A DNA stretch of 64,000 nucleotides from the NCBI GenBank assembly GCA_963169045.1, contig CAUJDF010000026.1, positions 1-64,000 of the forward strand. Direction: 5' to 3'. This DNA is from Myxococcota bacterium. Lineage in GTDB: Bacteria > Myxococcota_A > Bradymonadia > UBA7976 > UBA1532. Every line of letters starts with the position of its first letter. Position 1 is the first letter of the stretch. The translations under genes and the position numbers were made by a program. Under the pieces are notes generated by a model, which saw only the letters and a program-made list of their open reading frames with translations, was not told where the DNA came from and ran no database searches. Of the stretch, positions 24,815 through 33,056 are shown one piece after another.

Positions 24815-26221
24815 TCAAGGCTCTCGCAGCGCAGCGTCCACGTCCGTCAGTCGAAGGAAGACGCCCTCGGCGTCCTCGGTCTCGCAGGCGACCCCTTCGG
24901 CGCCCGCGGTACAGCGCGCGGCGAACAGCCGGTCGGCCAGGGGCAACCGCGGCACGACCGACGTCTTGCCGCCCTGGACGATGATCCCGGCCGCCAGCCG
25001 GCCCCGCAAGCCGTCGTCCTGGATCATCACCTCGCCGGTCCCCGTGTCCACGACGCGGATGCCCTGCGCGCCCTCGCCGAGCTGCACGTCCACCGCATCG
25101 GCATCCAGCGCCGCCAGCAACAGCAGGAAGCCCGAATCACCCTGGTCGATCGCGCCGACGCCCACCACCGGGACCAGCTCGGGGCCGATGATCCCGCCGT
25201 TCGGCAGCTGGACCGCGGGCACGCGCGCGAGGTAGGTGTGCGCCTTGCCGGCGGCCGGCGCCGCGGGATCGGCCCCGACGGCGGCGTAGACACGGACGCC
25301 GAGCGCCGGCACGGGCCCATCGTTGGGGCCGGCGCCGGGGACGATCGCCCAGGCGTTGACGACCGCGCCGGACACGTTCGCGTCGAAGCCGAGATCGCGG
25401 AACGAAACCACGCTGCTGCCGAGGAAGGTGGTGTCGCGGCCGGCGGCGGCGTCGACGTCGAAGCCGACCACGATCGCGTTGGGGTCGAAGCGCCGCTGGC
25501 CCTGCGTCGCCGAGAACGTGCCGGCCTCGTCGTGGAACGCGGCGCCGGGGCAGGCGTAGTGCGCCGTGCCGATCTCGCGCGGCCGGTTCTCGAGGAACGG
25601 ATCGTCGACGCCGGCCTCCGTCGCCTCGAGCTGGCAGTTCGACTCGCCGACGATGCGCATCACATCGGGGAAGTTCCCGTCCGGACCGGCGCCGACCGCG
25701 ATGGTCGAGCTCACCGCGAGACCGTCGCCGTCGGGCGCCGCCGAGAGCGAGGCCTCGACGTCGCGCTCGTCGATGCCCACCCGGACGTCGGCCACCCCGG
25801 CGCGGCCGCCGCCGAGCACCTGCAGGTCGAGCCGCACGGGCGTCGTGCGGCGCGCGAAGCAGAGGAAAGCCTGCGTCCCGTGGGCCTCGGCGACCGCGAC
25901 GCCGCCGGCGTCGAGCACCGTGGCGCGCGCGGTCAGCCGGTGCGCGCGCCCGTCGGGGCTGCCCGCGCACAGCAGCGAGGTGGCGAGCCCGTGCTCGCCG
26001 CGGTTCGACGCGAGCCCCTCCCGCTTCGCGATCGGCTCGTACCGGCTCGCGTCGTCCGCGCGCACCCGCGCCAGCGTCAGGTCGTACACGACGCGCACGC
26101 CCTCGTCCGCCAGCAGCGCCTGCACGACGACCTGCGCCTCGCCCTGCGCCTCGTCCTCAGCCCCCTGGCAGCCCATCGCCGCGCAGACGAGCGCCACCGC
26201 ACCCCACCCCTTCGAAGCCAT
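24815..26221 (-). CDS. Large secreted lipoprotein of unknown function
   Basis: A 468-residue lipoprotein (MASKGWGAVALVCAAMGCQG, lipobox AAMGC). The mature part is beta-rich and contains four or more Cys; no known domain is recognised. The start at 26221 is supported by AAGGAGAGG 4 bases upstream; this Shine-Dalgarno sits in a small hairpin (see 26224-26241). It ends 24 bases before the sigma factor start on the same strand, so it may be transcribed ahead of the sigma operon. It faces the nitroreductase gene across a 174-base divergent gap. Confidence 0.75.
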   Translation of the reverse strand: MASKGWGAVALVCAAMGCQGAEDEAQGEAQVVVQALLADEGVRVVYDLTLARVRADDASRYEPIAKREGLASNRGEHGLATSLLCAGSPDGRAHRLTARATVLDAGGVAVAEAHGTQAFLCFARRTTPVRLDLQVLGGGRAGVADVRVGIDERDVEASLSAAPDGDGLAVSSTIAVGAGPDGNFPDVMRIVGESNCQLEATEAGVDDPFLENRPREIGTAHYACPGAAFHDEAGTFSATQGQRRFDPNAIVVGFDVDAAAGRDTTFLGSSVVSFRDLGFDANVSGAVVNAWAIVPGAGPNDGPVPALGVRVYAAVGADPAAPAAGKAHTYLARVPAVQLPNGGIIGPELVPVVGVGAIDQGDSGFLLLLAALDADAVDVQLGEGAQGIRVVDTGTGEVMIQDDGLRGRLAAGIIVQGGKTSVVPRLPLADRLFAARCTAGAEGVACETEDAEGVFLRLTDVDAALREP

Positions 26222-26223
26222 GA

Positions 26224-26241
26224 CCTCTCCTTTCCGAGAGG
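26224..26241 (-). promoter_or_regulatory. Hairpin carrying the ribosome binding site of the lipoprotein gene
   Basis: On the - strand the sequence reads CCTCTC, loop GGAAAG, GAGAGG: a perfect 6-base stem with a 6-base loop, 2 bases before the ATG at 26221. The 3' arm is the Shine-Dalgarno sequence (AAAGGAGAGG). If it forms in the mRNA it would hide the ribosome binding site, so translation could be controlled by melting or by a bound factor. Confidence 0.35.
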
Positions 26242-26395
26242 CCATTTCCCGGAGGCGCGATTCTGCGCGGGAAAAAACGTGGAGCCGCGCGCGCCGTAGA
26301 CCGGGCGGCCGATTCGGCCGCGACCCGCCGGTCGAGCCGCCCGTGCCCGGCGACGAAGCGGAAGGTGCGGCGCGCACGCGCCGGAGGAGCTCCCG

Positions 26396-27541
26396 ATGCA
26401 ACGCAACCCCGATCTCGCGCTCGACGCCCGTCCGTCCTCGGCCGGCATGCCCCCGGCGAGCGCCGCGCCCGGCCCAGAGGCGCTGCGCGCCGTGATCGCC
26501 GCCGGCGTGCGCGCGCCGAGCGCCCACAATGCCCAGCCGTGGCGCTTCACGCTGCGCGGCGACGACGCCATCGAGTGCCGCCGCGTCCCGGAGCGGTGCC
26601 TGCCGCACCTCGACTTCGAGGACGGCGCCACGCACGTCGGCTTCGGCGCGCTCATCGAGAACATGGACCTGCAGGCGCGCGCGCTGGATCTGCGGCTCGA
26701 CGTGCGCCTCTTCCCCGACGAGACCGACGACACGCTCGTCGCCACGGTCCGCGTCGCGCGGCAGCCCGGCATCGCCGCCGAGCCCGACCTGCTGGTGCAG
26801 ATCCCGCACCGCGCCACCAACCGGCGCAACGGCCCGCGGCAGCCGCTGGCGGACGGCGACGCCGACGCCCTCCGCGCGGCGATCGCGCCCGCGGGTGCCG
26901 GCCTGTCGCTCGTCGACGCGCCCGACGCGCTCGTGGAGATGGGCCGCCTCGTCGGCGAGGGTGACCGCGTCATGCTCACCGAGCGCGGCATGCACCACGA
27001 CGTGTTCGAGGGCATGCGCTGGACGCGCGCCGACATGGAGCGGCTGCGCTACGGAATGGACGCCGCGACGCTCGAGCTGAAGAAGCCGGAGCTGGCGTTC
27101 ATGAAGCTGCTGGGCCGCTGGCCGGTCGTGCGCGCCCTGCGCGGCCTCGGCGCCGGCGGCCTGCTCGCCGCCCCCGGCCGTCAGTCGATCGCCGCGGCGT
27201 CCGCCGTCGCGCTCGTCACCTTCCCCGGGCTGGGCCGCGACAGCTACGTCCGCGGCGGCCGGGCGCTGCAGCGCCTGTGGCTGCGTGCCAGCGAGCGCGG
27301 CGTGGCCGTCCAGCCGATGGCGACGCTGCCGTTCCTGTTCGCGCGTCTCGAGCGCGGCTGCGGCGAGGGCCTGTCGACCGACGCCGTCCACCGCCTGCGC
27401 GCGCTGCGGCCCCGCTACCGCGCGCTCCTGTCGCCGCCGGCCGGCCACGCCGAGGTGATGCTGCTGCGCCTGGCGCGCCTCGAGCCGCCCTCCGCCCGCG
27501 CGCCGCGCTTCGACGTCGCGGACCTCGTCGACGAGGGATGA
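26396..27541 (+). CDS. Acg/Rv3131-type nitroreductase-fold protein
   Basis: A 381-residue protein of the Acg branch of the nitroreductase family, which holds flavin in a fold made of two halves and often lacks classical nitroreductase activity. Typical motifs are VRAPSAHNAQPWRF near residue 45, GALIENMDLQARALDL, and the second-half GLGRDSYVRGGRALQRLWL followed by RGVAVQPMATLP. Actinobacterial relatives are dormancy genes. A strong Shine-Dalgarno (GGAGGAG) precedes the ATG. The gene ends one base from the stop of the convergent E1-like/nitroreductase fusion, to whose C-terminal half it is clearly related. Confidence 0.85.
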   Translation: MQRNPDLALDARPSSAGMPPASAAPGPEALRAVIAAGVRAPSAHNAQPWRFTLRGDDAIECRRVPERCLPHLDFEDGATHVGFGALIENMDLQARALDLRLDVRLFPDETDDTLVATVRVARQPGIAAEPDLLVQIPHRATNRRNGPRQPLADGDADALRAAIAPAGAGLSLVDAPDALVEMGRLVGEGDRVMLTERGMHHDVFEGMRWTRADMERLRYGMDAATLELKKPELAFMKLLGRWPVVRALRGLGAGGLLAAPGRQSIAAASAVALVTFPGLGRDSYVRGGRALQRLWLRASERGVAVQPMATLPFLFARLERGCGEGLSTDAVHRLRALRPRYRALLSPPAGHAEVMLLRLARLEPPSARAPRFDVADLVDEG

Positions 27542-29809
27542 TCAGGCGAACGTGAGGACGTCGTCGACCGGGCGCCGCAGCGAGCGCGCGCTCGGCGCGT
27601 CGGCGTACATGAGCCGGAACAGCAGGATCTGCGCGTCGCCCTCGGTCGCGGGAAAGAGCCGGCGGTAGCGCTCGCCGAGCGCCGCCATCTGCGGCCGCTG
27701 GGCAGGCGTGAACCACGCCGGCTCCTGCGCGAACCGGGCGAGCGCGTAGGTCAGGCCGGTCATCGGCTGGATCGCGACGTCGCGGGCGGTGGCCGTGAGC
27801 CAGACGCGCTGCAGGGCGCGGCCGCCGTCGAAGAAGCGCCGCCGGCCCTCGCCGCCCATCGTCAGCAGCGCCACCGCGCCCGAGGCCAGCGTCCACTTGC
27901 GCGTCATCGCGCCGAAGGCGCCGCCGCCGCCGAGGGCGGCCACGAGCTGGACCGTCTCCGGGTTGCTCACGACGCGCAGCCCGGCGCGGTCCGTCGCCGA
28001 CAGCTCGAGCGTCTCGACGTCGAGGCCGTCGCGCAGGCGCTCGACCTGGGCCCGGCCCCAGCGAAGCTCGGCGATGAACTCGCCGTGCAGCCGGCGGTCG
28101 AGCATCGTCACGCGGTCCATGTCCGCCAGCAGCGCCGCCGCCTCGCGCACGCCCGCCTCGGAGGGCACGATCAGCAGCCGGGCGCCGGCCTCGGCGGCCG
28201 CGGCCGACAGCGCGTCGAGATCGGCGTCGGCGATGGGCCGGCGCGGCGGCACGCGGCGGTTCGTCACGCGGCGCGCCACTTGGTCCAGCAGCGGCGAGCG
28301 CGCGCCGCCGGGCCGCAGCGCGACGTCGCAGGCGACGAGCGGGTCGGCGGCGTCCGGCAGCACGTCGACCTCGGCCCGCAGGCCGACGCTGCCAGCGGCG
28401 AGGTCGATGTTCTCGACGGCGGCGCCCAGCGCGGCCAGCGACGCGGTGAAGTCCAGGTCGAAGGACGTCCAGGAGCGCGCGGGATCGACGCGGCACCGCA
28501 GCCGGTCGTCGCCCGCCACGAACCGCCAGCCCTGCGCGTTGCTCGGCGACGGCGCGAGGATGGCGTGGCCCACGAGCGCCCGCCACAGCGCCCTGCCGGT
28601 GCCTTCGACCGGCGGCGCCGTGCGCTCGGCGAGGGCCTCGGGCGCGACCGGCTCGACGAGCGGCGGCGGCGCCCTCATCGGTGGCGCCGTCTCGTCGCAC
28701 ACGAGCCGCTCGAGGTCGACGTAGAACCGGCCGGAGCGGGACATCTGTCCCAGCAGCACGCGGCGCGCGACGTCGGTGACGAGCGCGCTGCCGAGCGCGA
28801 TGGCCGAGGCGAGCTGGGCCCACGTGGACACCGACTCCTCGATCTCCACGAGCGTGGCGCGCATGCGCGGCGACAAGGCCTCGTCGTCCAGGATCCTCAA
28901 GACGTACGGAACCTTGTCGCGCGTCGACAGGCCGCGCAGCGACTCGGCGCGCACGTCGCCGATCAGGCCGTGGAAGACCGGCCGCGACGGCTCGAGATCG
29001 AAGCGCTCGACGTCGATCAGGCCGCGATCGCTCGTCTCCATCACGACGGGGATGCCGAGGGCGCGCGCCCGCTCGCGCACGCGGACCTTGATGAAGAGGT
29101 CGTCGCACTCCTCGACGAGCAGGTCGAGCTTGCGGCCGTCCGCATCCACGAGGAAGGCGTCGACGTTGTCCGGATCGAGGCCTTGCGAGAAGAGCTCGAC
29201 CGAGAGGTACGGGTCCATCTCGTACATCTCGCGCGCGGCGAGCACCGTCTTGCGCAGGCCGAGGTCGTGCACGCCGCCGCGCAGCCGGTTCATGTTGCTC
29301 ACGGCGAGCGTGTCGAAGTCGGCGAGCGCGAAGTGGCCGCCGACGCCCTCCTGGGCCAGCGTCAGCGCCGCGGCGCGCCCCACCGAGAGGCCCACGACCC
29401 CGACGCGGCGCGCGCGCAGGGCCTCCTGCTCGGCGGGCGTGATCTTGTACCGGTTGCGATCGCTGCGCAGGAAGCGCAGCTCGTCCCGCGGGAGGACGCG
29501 CACGAGCCGCCGCGTCCACGGATAGAACACCCACGTGCCGTAGTCCTCGATCGGGGTGTCGCCGAGGTGCGCGGCGACGGCGTCCTCGAGCGCGGCGCCG
29601 ACCAGCTTGCGGTCGGGGCGCCGCGACGCGACGAGCTCGCGTAGCTGGTCGTGCAGCGTGTCGTGGACGCGGTCGACGCGGGGCAGGAGCGCTTCGGTGG
29701 CGGCGGCGTCGGCGGCGGGGATCAGGATCGGGCGCCAGGCCTCGGCCTCGTCGGCGGGCGCCCGGCGGGCGTTCAGCGCGGCGGTGAGGCCGTCACGGGT
29801 GGAGCTCAT
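27542..29809 (-). CDS. Rv1355c-type protein: E1/ThiF-like domain fused to an Acg-type nitroreductase domain
   Basis: A 755-residue fusion. Residues about 130-330 form an E1/ThiF-like adenylating domain (VGVVGLSVGRAAALTLAQEG, then DFDTLAVSNMNR and IPVVMETSDRGLID). The nucleotide loop is GLSVG rather than GxGxxG, so ATP use needs proof. Residues about 400-755 are the nitroreductase-like part (ILAPSPSNAQGWRF, AAVENIDLAAGSVGL, GGRALQRVWLTATARDVAIQPMTGL), matching the convergent gene. The same two-domain arrangement is known as the Rv1355c family. The ATG lies inside the 3' end of the hybrid kinase gene (17-base overlap), so its production is tied to the signalling operon. Confidence 0.88.
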   Translation of the reverse strand: MSSTRDGLTAALNARRAPADEAEAWRPILIPAADAAATEALLPRVDRVHDTLHDQLRELVASRRPDRKLVGAALEDAVAAHLGDTPIEDYGTWVFYPWTRRLVRVLPRDELRFLRSDRNRYKITPAEQEALRARRVGVVGLSVGRAAALTLAQEGVGGHFALADFDTLAVSNMNRLRGGVHDLGLRKTVLAAREMYEMDPYLSVELFSQGLDPDNVDAFLVDADGRKLDLLVEECDDLFIKVRVRERARALGIPVVMETSDRGLIDVERFDLEPSRPVFHGLIGDVRAESLRGLSTRDKVPYVLRILDDEALSPRMRATLVEIEESVSTWAQLASAIALGSALVTDVARRVLLGQMSRSGRFYVDLERLVCDETAPPMRAPPPLVEPVAPEALAERTAPPVEGTGRALWRALVGHAILAPSPSNAQGWRFVAGDDRLRCRVDPARSWTSFDLDFTASLAALGAAVENIDLAAGSVGLRAEVDVLPDAADPLVACDVALRPGGARSPLLDQVARRVTNRRVPPRRPIADADLDALSAAAAEAGARLLIVPSEAGVREAAALLADMDRVTMLDRRLHGEFIAELRWGRAQVERLRDGLDVETLELSATDRAGLRVVSNPETVQLVAALGGGGAFGAMTRKWTLASGAVALLTMGGEGRRRFFDGGRALQRVWLTATARDVAIQPMTGLTYALARFAQEPAWFTPAQRPQMAALGERYRRLFPATEGDAQILLFRLMYADAPSARSLRRPVDDVLTFA

Positions 29810-32800
29810 GCTCGGGAGATTCCTCCGCGGTCAGGTCGAGGACGGGCCGCCCGGCGGCCGGTCCGACGTAGGGTACGGTCAGCACGAACTCCGCGCCTCC
29901 GCCGTCGGGAGTGAAGAGCTCGAGCCGACCGCCGTGCAGGCCGGCGATCTCGCGACCGATGGCCAGGCCGAGGCCCGTCCCCTTGCCCGGCGCCTTCGTC
30001 GTGAAGAACGGCGCGAAGATGCGCTCACGCATCTCGGGCGACACGCCCGGTCCGTCGTCGCGCACGCGGATGCGGATCTCGTCGCCGGCGCGCTCCGTGG
30101 TGATGTGCACCGTGCCGCCCCGCTCCTCGACCGCGTCGATGGCGTTGCCCACGAGGTTCATCACCACCTGGAACAGGAGCTCCGGGTAGCACTGCATCGG
30201 CTCGTCCCAGGCGATGTCGGACTCGATCGCCACGTCCCCGGCGACCTTGTGCCCGAGCACCGTCAGCACCGAGCGGATGCCGTCGGAGAGCTTCGTCTCG
30301 CGCAGCACGAGCTCCTCGCCGTCGCGCCGCGCCAGGCTCAGCATCGCGCGCACCACGTCGCGGATGCGCCCGCCGGACTCCTCGACCGCGTCGAGCAGCA
30401 TCTCGCACATCTCGCGGTCGCGGCTCTCCGGCAGCTTCGCGAAGCGCTGGCGCAGCGGCGACATCGCCGTGAGCACGGCGTTGACCGGGTTGAGCACCTC
30501 GTGGGCGATGCCGGCGGCCATCACGCCGAGCGTCGTCTCCTTCTCCATGCGCATGACCGCGCGCTGCAGCGCCCGCAGGCGGAGCTGCGCCTCGATGCGC
30601 GCCAGGAGCTCCGGCGGCGAGAACGGCTTGACCACGAAGTCGTCGGCGCCCGCGGCGAAGCCCTGCACCGACGCCTCGGTGCCGTGCATCGCCGAGACCA
30701 GCACCACCGGCACGTTGCGCGTGACCGGGTCCGCCTTGAGGCGGCGGCACAGCTCGTAGCCGTCCATGCGCGGCATCATCACGTCGGAGACGACGAGGTC
30801 GGGCACCTGGCGCGCGGCGAGCTCGAGGCCCTCCACGCCGTCCTCGGCCTGCAGCAGCACGTAGCGGTGCCGCAAGAGGCGCCGCAGGAAGGCGCGCATC
30901 TCGGCGTTGTCCTCGACGAGCAGCACCTTCGGCAGATCCGAGGAGATCTCGGTGCTCTGCGCGAGCGTCTCGCTCCCCTCCTCACCCTGGGCATCGTCGG
31001 GCACCCCGGTGAAGACCTGGTCGAGCGGCAGGTGGTCGCGCTCCTCGCTCGACGGCGTGGCGCTGCCGAACACCGACAGCGCGGAGACCGCCGACACGAA
31101 CGGCACGCGGCACCGGAACACCGCGCCGCCCGTAGGCGGACAGTCCAGCTCGATCGAGCCGCGGTGCAGCTGCAGGATCTCCTTGACCATCGCCAGGCCG
31201 ATGCCGCTGCCCTCGACCACGTAACCGCGGTTGTCCTGCACACGCTGGAAGCGCTCGAACACGCGCTCGCGCTGGTCCTCGGGGATGCCCGGCCCGTTGT
31301 CGGCAACCTCGACGAGCACGTCGTCGTCGTCCACGTCGACCCGCACGCGCACCGCGTCGCCGTCGTCCACGTACTTGATCGCGTTGGAGACCAGGTTCAC
31401 CACCGCGCGCCGCAGCAGCTTCGGGTCGGCCTCGACGTCGATCACCATCGGCGGCTTGTCGAACGACAGCGCGATGCGCTTGCGGTCCGCCAGCGGGCGC
31501 AGCCACTCGACGATGTCCTCGACGAACGGGATGACGTCGAAGCGCTCGGGGTGCATCGGCATCTGCTGCGCGTCGAGCTTGGCGAAGTCGAGGATCTCGT
31601 TGATCAGGCGCAGCAGCGACTGGGCGTTGCGCGAGATGTTCTCGACGCCGGCGATCGCGTCACCGAGGCCGGCCTGGCGAAGGTGCACCGCCAGCTCGTC
31701 CAGCGGCGCGAGGATGAGCGTGAGCGGCGTGCGGAACTCGTGGCTGACGTTGGTGAAGAAGTCCCGCATGGCGCGATCGGAGCGCTCGAGGTGGTGCACG
31801 GTCGCCTCGAGGGCCTCGCGCGCCGCCTCGAGCTCGATGGTGCGCTCCTGCACGCGCACCTCGAGGTTGTCGCGCAGGTCGGTGACGAGCTGGTAGGACG
31901 TCGCGTTGTCGATGGCGACGGCGAGCTGCCCCGCGACCGCCTCGAGCAGGGCCGCGTCGCCCGGCGCGTCGCCCGACAGCGCCAGCACGCCGAGCAGCTG
32001 CTCGCGACAGACCAGCGGCAGGAGGCGCCACGGGGCGCCCTCGAAGCTGGCGGTCAGCGGCGCGCGGCGCTCGACGAGCGAACGGACGTGGGCCGACGTC
32101 GGCCGCGCCAGCTCCGAGAACAGGTGCAGCCGATCGTGGGAGAGCCCCGCCGAGGCCGCGCGCACGAGCGACGGCGGCTCGCCTTGCGTCATCAGCAGCG
32201 CCGTCGGCACGCGCCCGAGCTGCTCGTGCACCACCTGCGCGATCGTCTGCAGCAGGCGCGACAGCTCGAGCTCGGAGGCCGCAGCCCGCGAGATCTCGTT
32301 GAGGATCGTCAGCTGCCGGACCTTCTCGTCCAGCGCCGACTTCGCCTCGGTCAGCGCGGTGACCTTCTCCTCGAGGAGCTTGTTCGTCTCCTCGAGCAGG
32401 CCCATCGCGTCGCGGATGCTGCCGAGGCGCATGCGCAGCGTGTCGACGACCCGCCGCGCCGCGCGGCGGAGGTAGTCGACCGGGCCGAGCCACTGGGTGC
32501 TGAGCTCGACGTCGAAGTGCACCTCGAGCGCCGTGACCCGCCGCGCGGTGACCCGCGCCGCCGCCACGCCCATTTTCATGGGGACGCTGGCGAAAATGCC
32601 GCGGGCCGTCTCGATCCAGGCGTCGCTCGGCGGGAAGCCGTCGTGGAAGACGTACCGGCCGCGCAGCGTCGAGCGGGAGGTGCGCTCGAAGCTCGCCGAG
32701 ACGCGCGTGAACAGGAAGCGCGACACGAGCTGCGGGATGACCGCGTACACCTGGAACGGCGACAGCATCGACCGCATCCAGACGCGCACGATGGCCAGCG

Positions 32801-33053
32801 CCTTGTTGGTGTCGGTGAGGCCGAAGCCCACGTCGTAATAGACGTTCGGCTCGTCGGGGACGACCTCGGCGAGGCGGCGCTCGATGATCTGGAACGTCGC
32901 GAAGTCGATCCAGTTGGAGCGGTCCTCGAGGTACGGCCGCGCGTACGGCAGCCCCTCGAGGAGAGGCCCGCGCGACAGACCGCGGGACTCGAGGTAGTCG
33001 AAGAAGAGCGTCAGCGCGAGGCAGCTGACGTCACGTCCCGCCGGTGCCGCCAT
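29793..33053 (-). CDS. Tandem hybrid histidine kinase (sensor, GAF, HK, receiver, HK)
   Basis: A 1086-residue cytoplasmic signalling protein with no obvious membrane helix. Residues about 1-210 form a sensor domain I do not recognise, remotely like AraC-type arabinose-binding regions. A coiled linker is followed by a GAF domain (about 250-405). Then HisKA with His438 (NVSHEFRTPL) and a HATPase (NLVSNAIKY, DNGPGIP). A receiver domain has Asp756 in VVSDVMMPRMDG. A second kinase core follows with His851 (GIAHEVLNPVNAV) and its own HATPase (DDGPGVSP, GTGLGLAIG). The gene starts 3 bases after the PilZ gene and overlaps the Rv1355c-type gene. Phosphoryl flow between two kinases and one receiver in a single chain is expected. 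Confidence 0.9.
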   Translation of the reverse strand: MAAPAGRDVSCLALTLFFDYLESRGLSRGPLLEGLPYARPYLEDRSNWIDFATFQIIERRLAEVVPDEPNVYYDVGFGLTDTNKALAIVRVWMRSMLSPFQVYAVIPQLVSRFLFTRVSASFERTSRSTLRGRYVFHDGFPPSDAWIETARGIFASVPMKMGVAAARVTARRVTALEVHFDVELSTQWLGPVDYLRRAARRVVDTLRMRLGSIRDAMGLLEETNKLLEEKVTALTEAKSALDEKVRQLTILNEISRAAASELELSRLLQTIAQVVHEQLGRVPTALLMTQGEPPSLVRAASAGLSHDRLHLFSELARPTSAHVRSLVERRAPLTASFEGAPWRLLPLVCREQLLGVLALSGDAPGDAALLEAVAGQLAVAIDNATSYQLVTDLRDNLEVRVQERTIELEAAREALEATVHHLERSDRAMRDFFTNVSHEFRTPLTLILAPLDELAVHLRQAGLGDAIAGVENISRNAQSLLRLINEILDFAKLDAQQMPMHPERFDVIPFVEDIVEWLRPLADRKRIALSFDKPPMVIDVEADPKLLRRAVVNLVSNAIKYVDDGDAVRVRVDVDDDDVLVEVADNGPGIPEDQRERVFERFQRVQDNRGYVVEGSGIGLAMVKEILQLHRGSIELDCPPTGGAVFRCRVPFVSAVSALSVFGSATPSSEERDHLPLDQVFTGVPDDAQGEEGSETLAQSTEISSDLPKVLLVEDNAEMRAFLRRLLRHRYVLLQAEDGVEGLELAARQVPDLVVSDVMMPRMDGYELCRRLKADPVTRNVPVVLVSAMHGTEASVQGFAAGADDFVVKPFSPPELLARIEAQLRLRALQRAVMRMEKETTLGVMAAGIAHEVLNPVNAVLTAMSPLRQRFAKLPESRDREMCEMLLDAVEESGGRIRDVVRAMLSLARRDGEELVLRETKLSDGIRSVLTVLGHKVAGDVAIESDIAWDEPMQCYPELLFQVVMNLVGNAIDAVEERGGTVHITTERAGDEIRIRVRDDGPGVSPEMRERIFAPFFTTKAPGKGTGLGLAIGREIAGLHGGRLELFTPDGGGAEFVLTVPYVGPAAGRPVLDLTAEESPEHELHP

Positions 33054-33056
33054 GGT

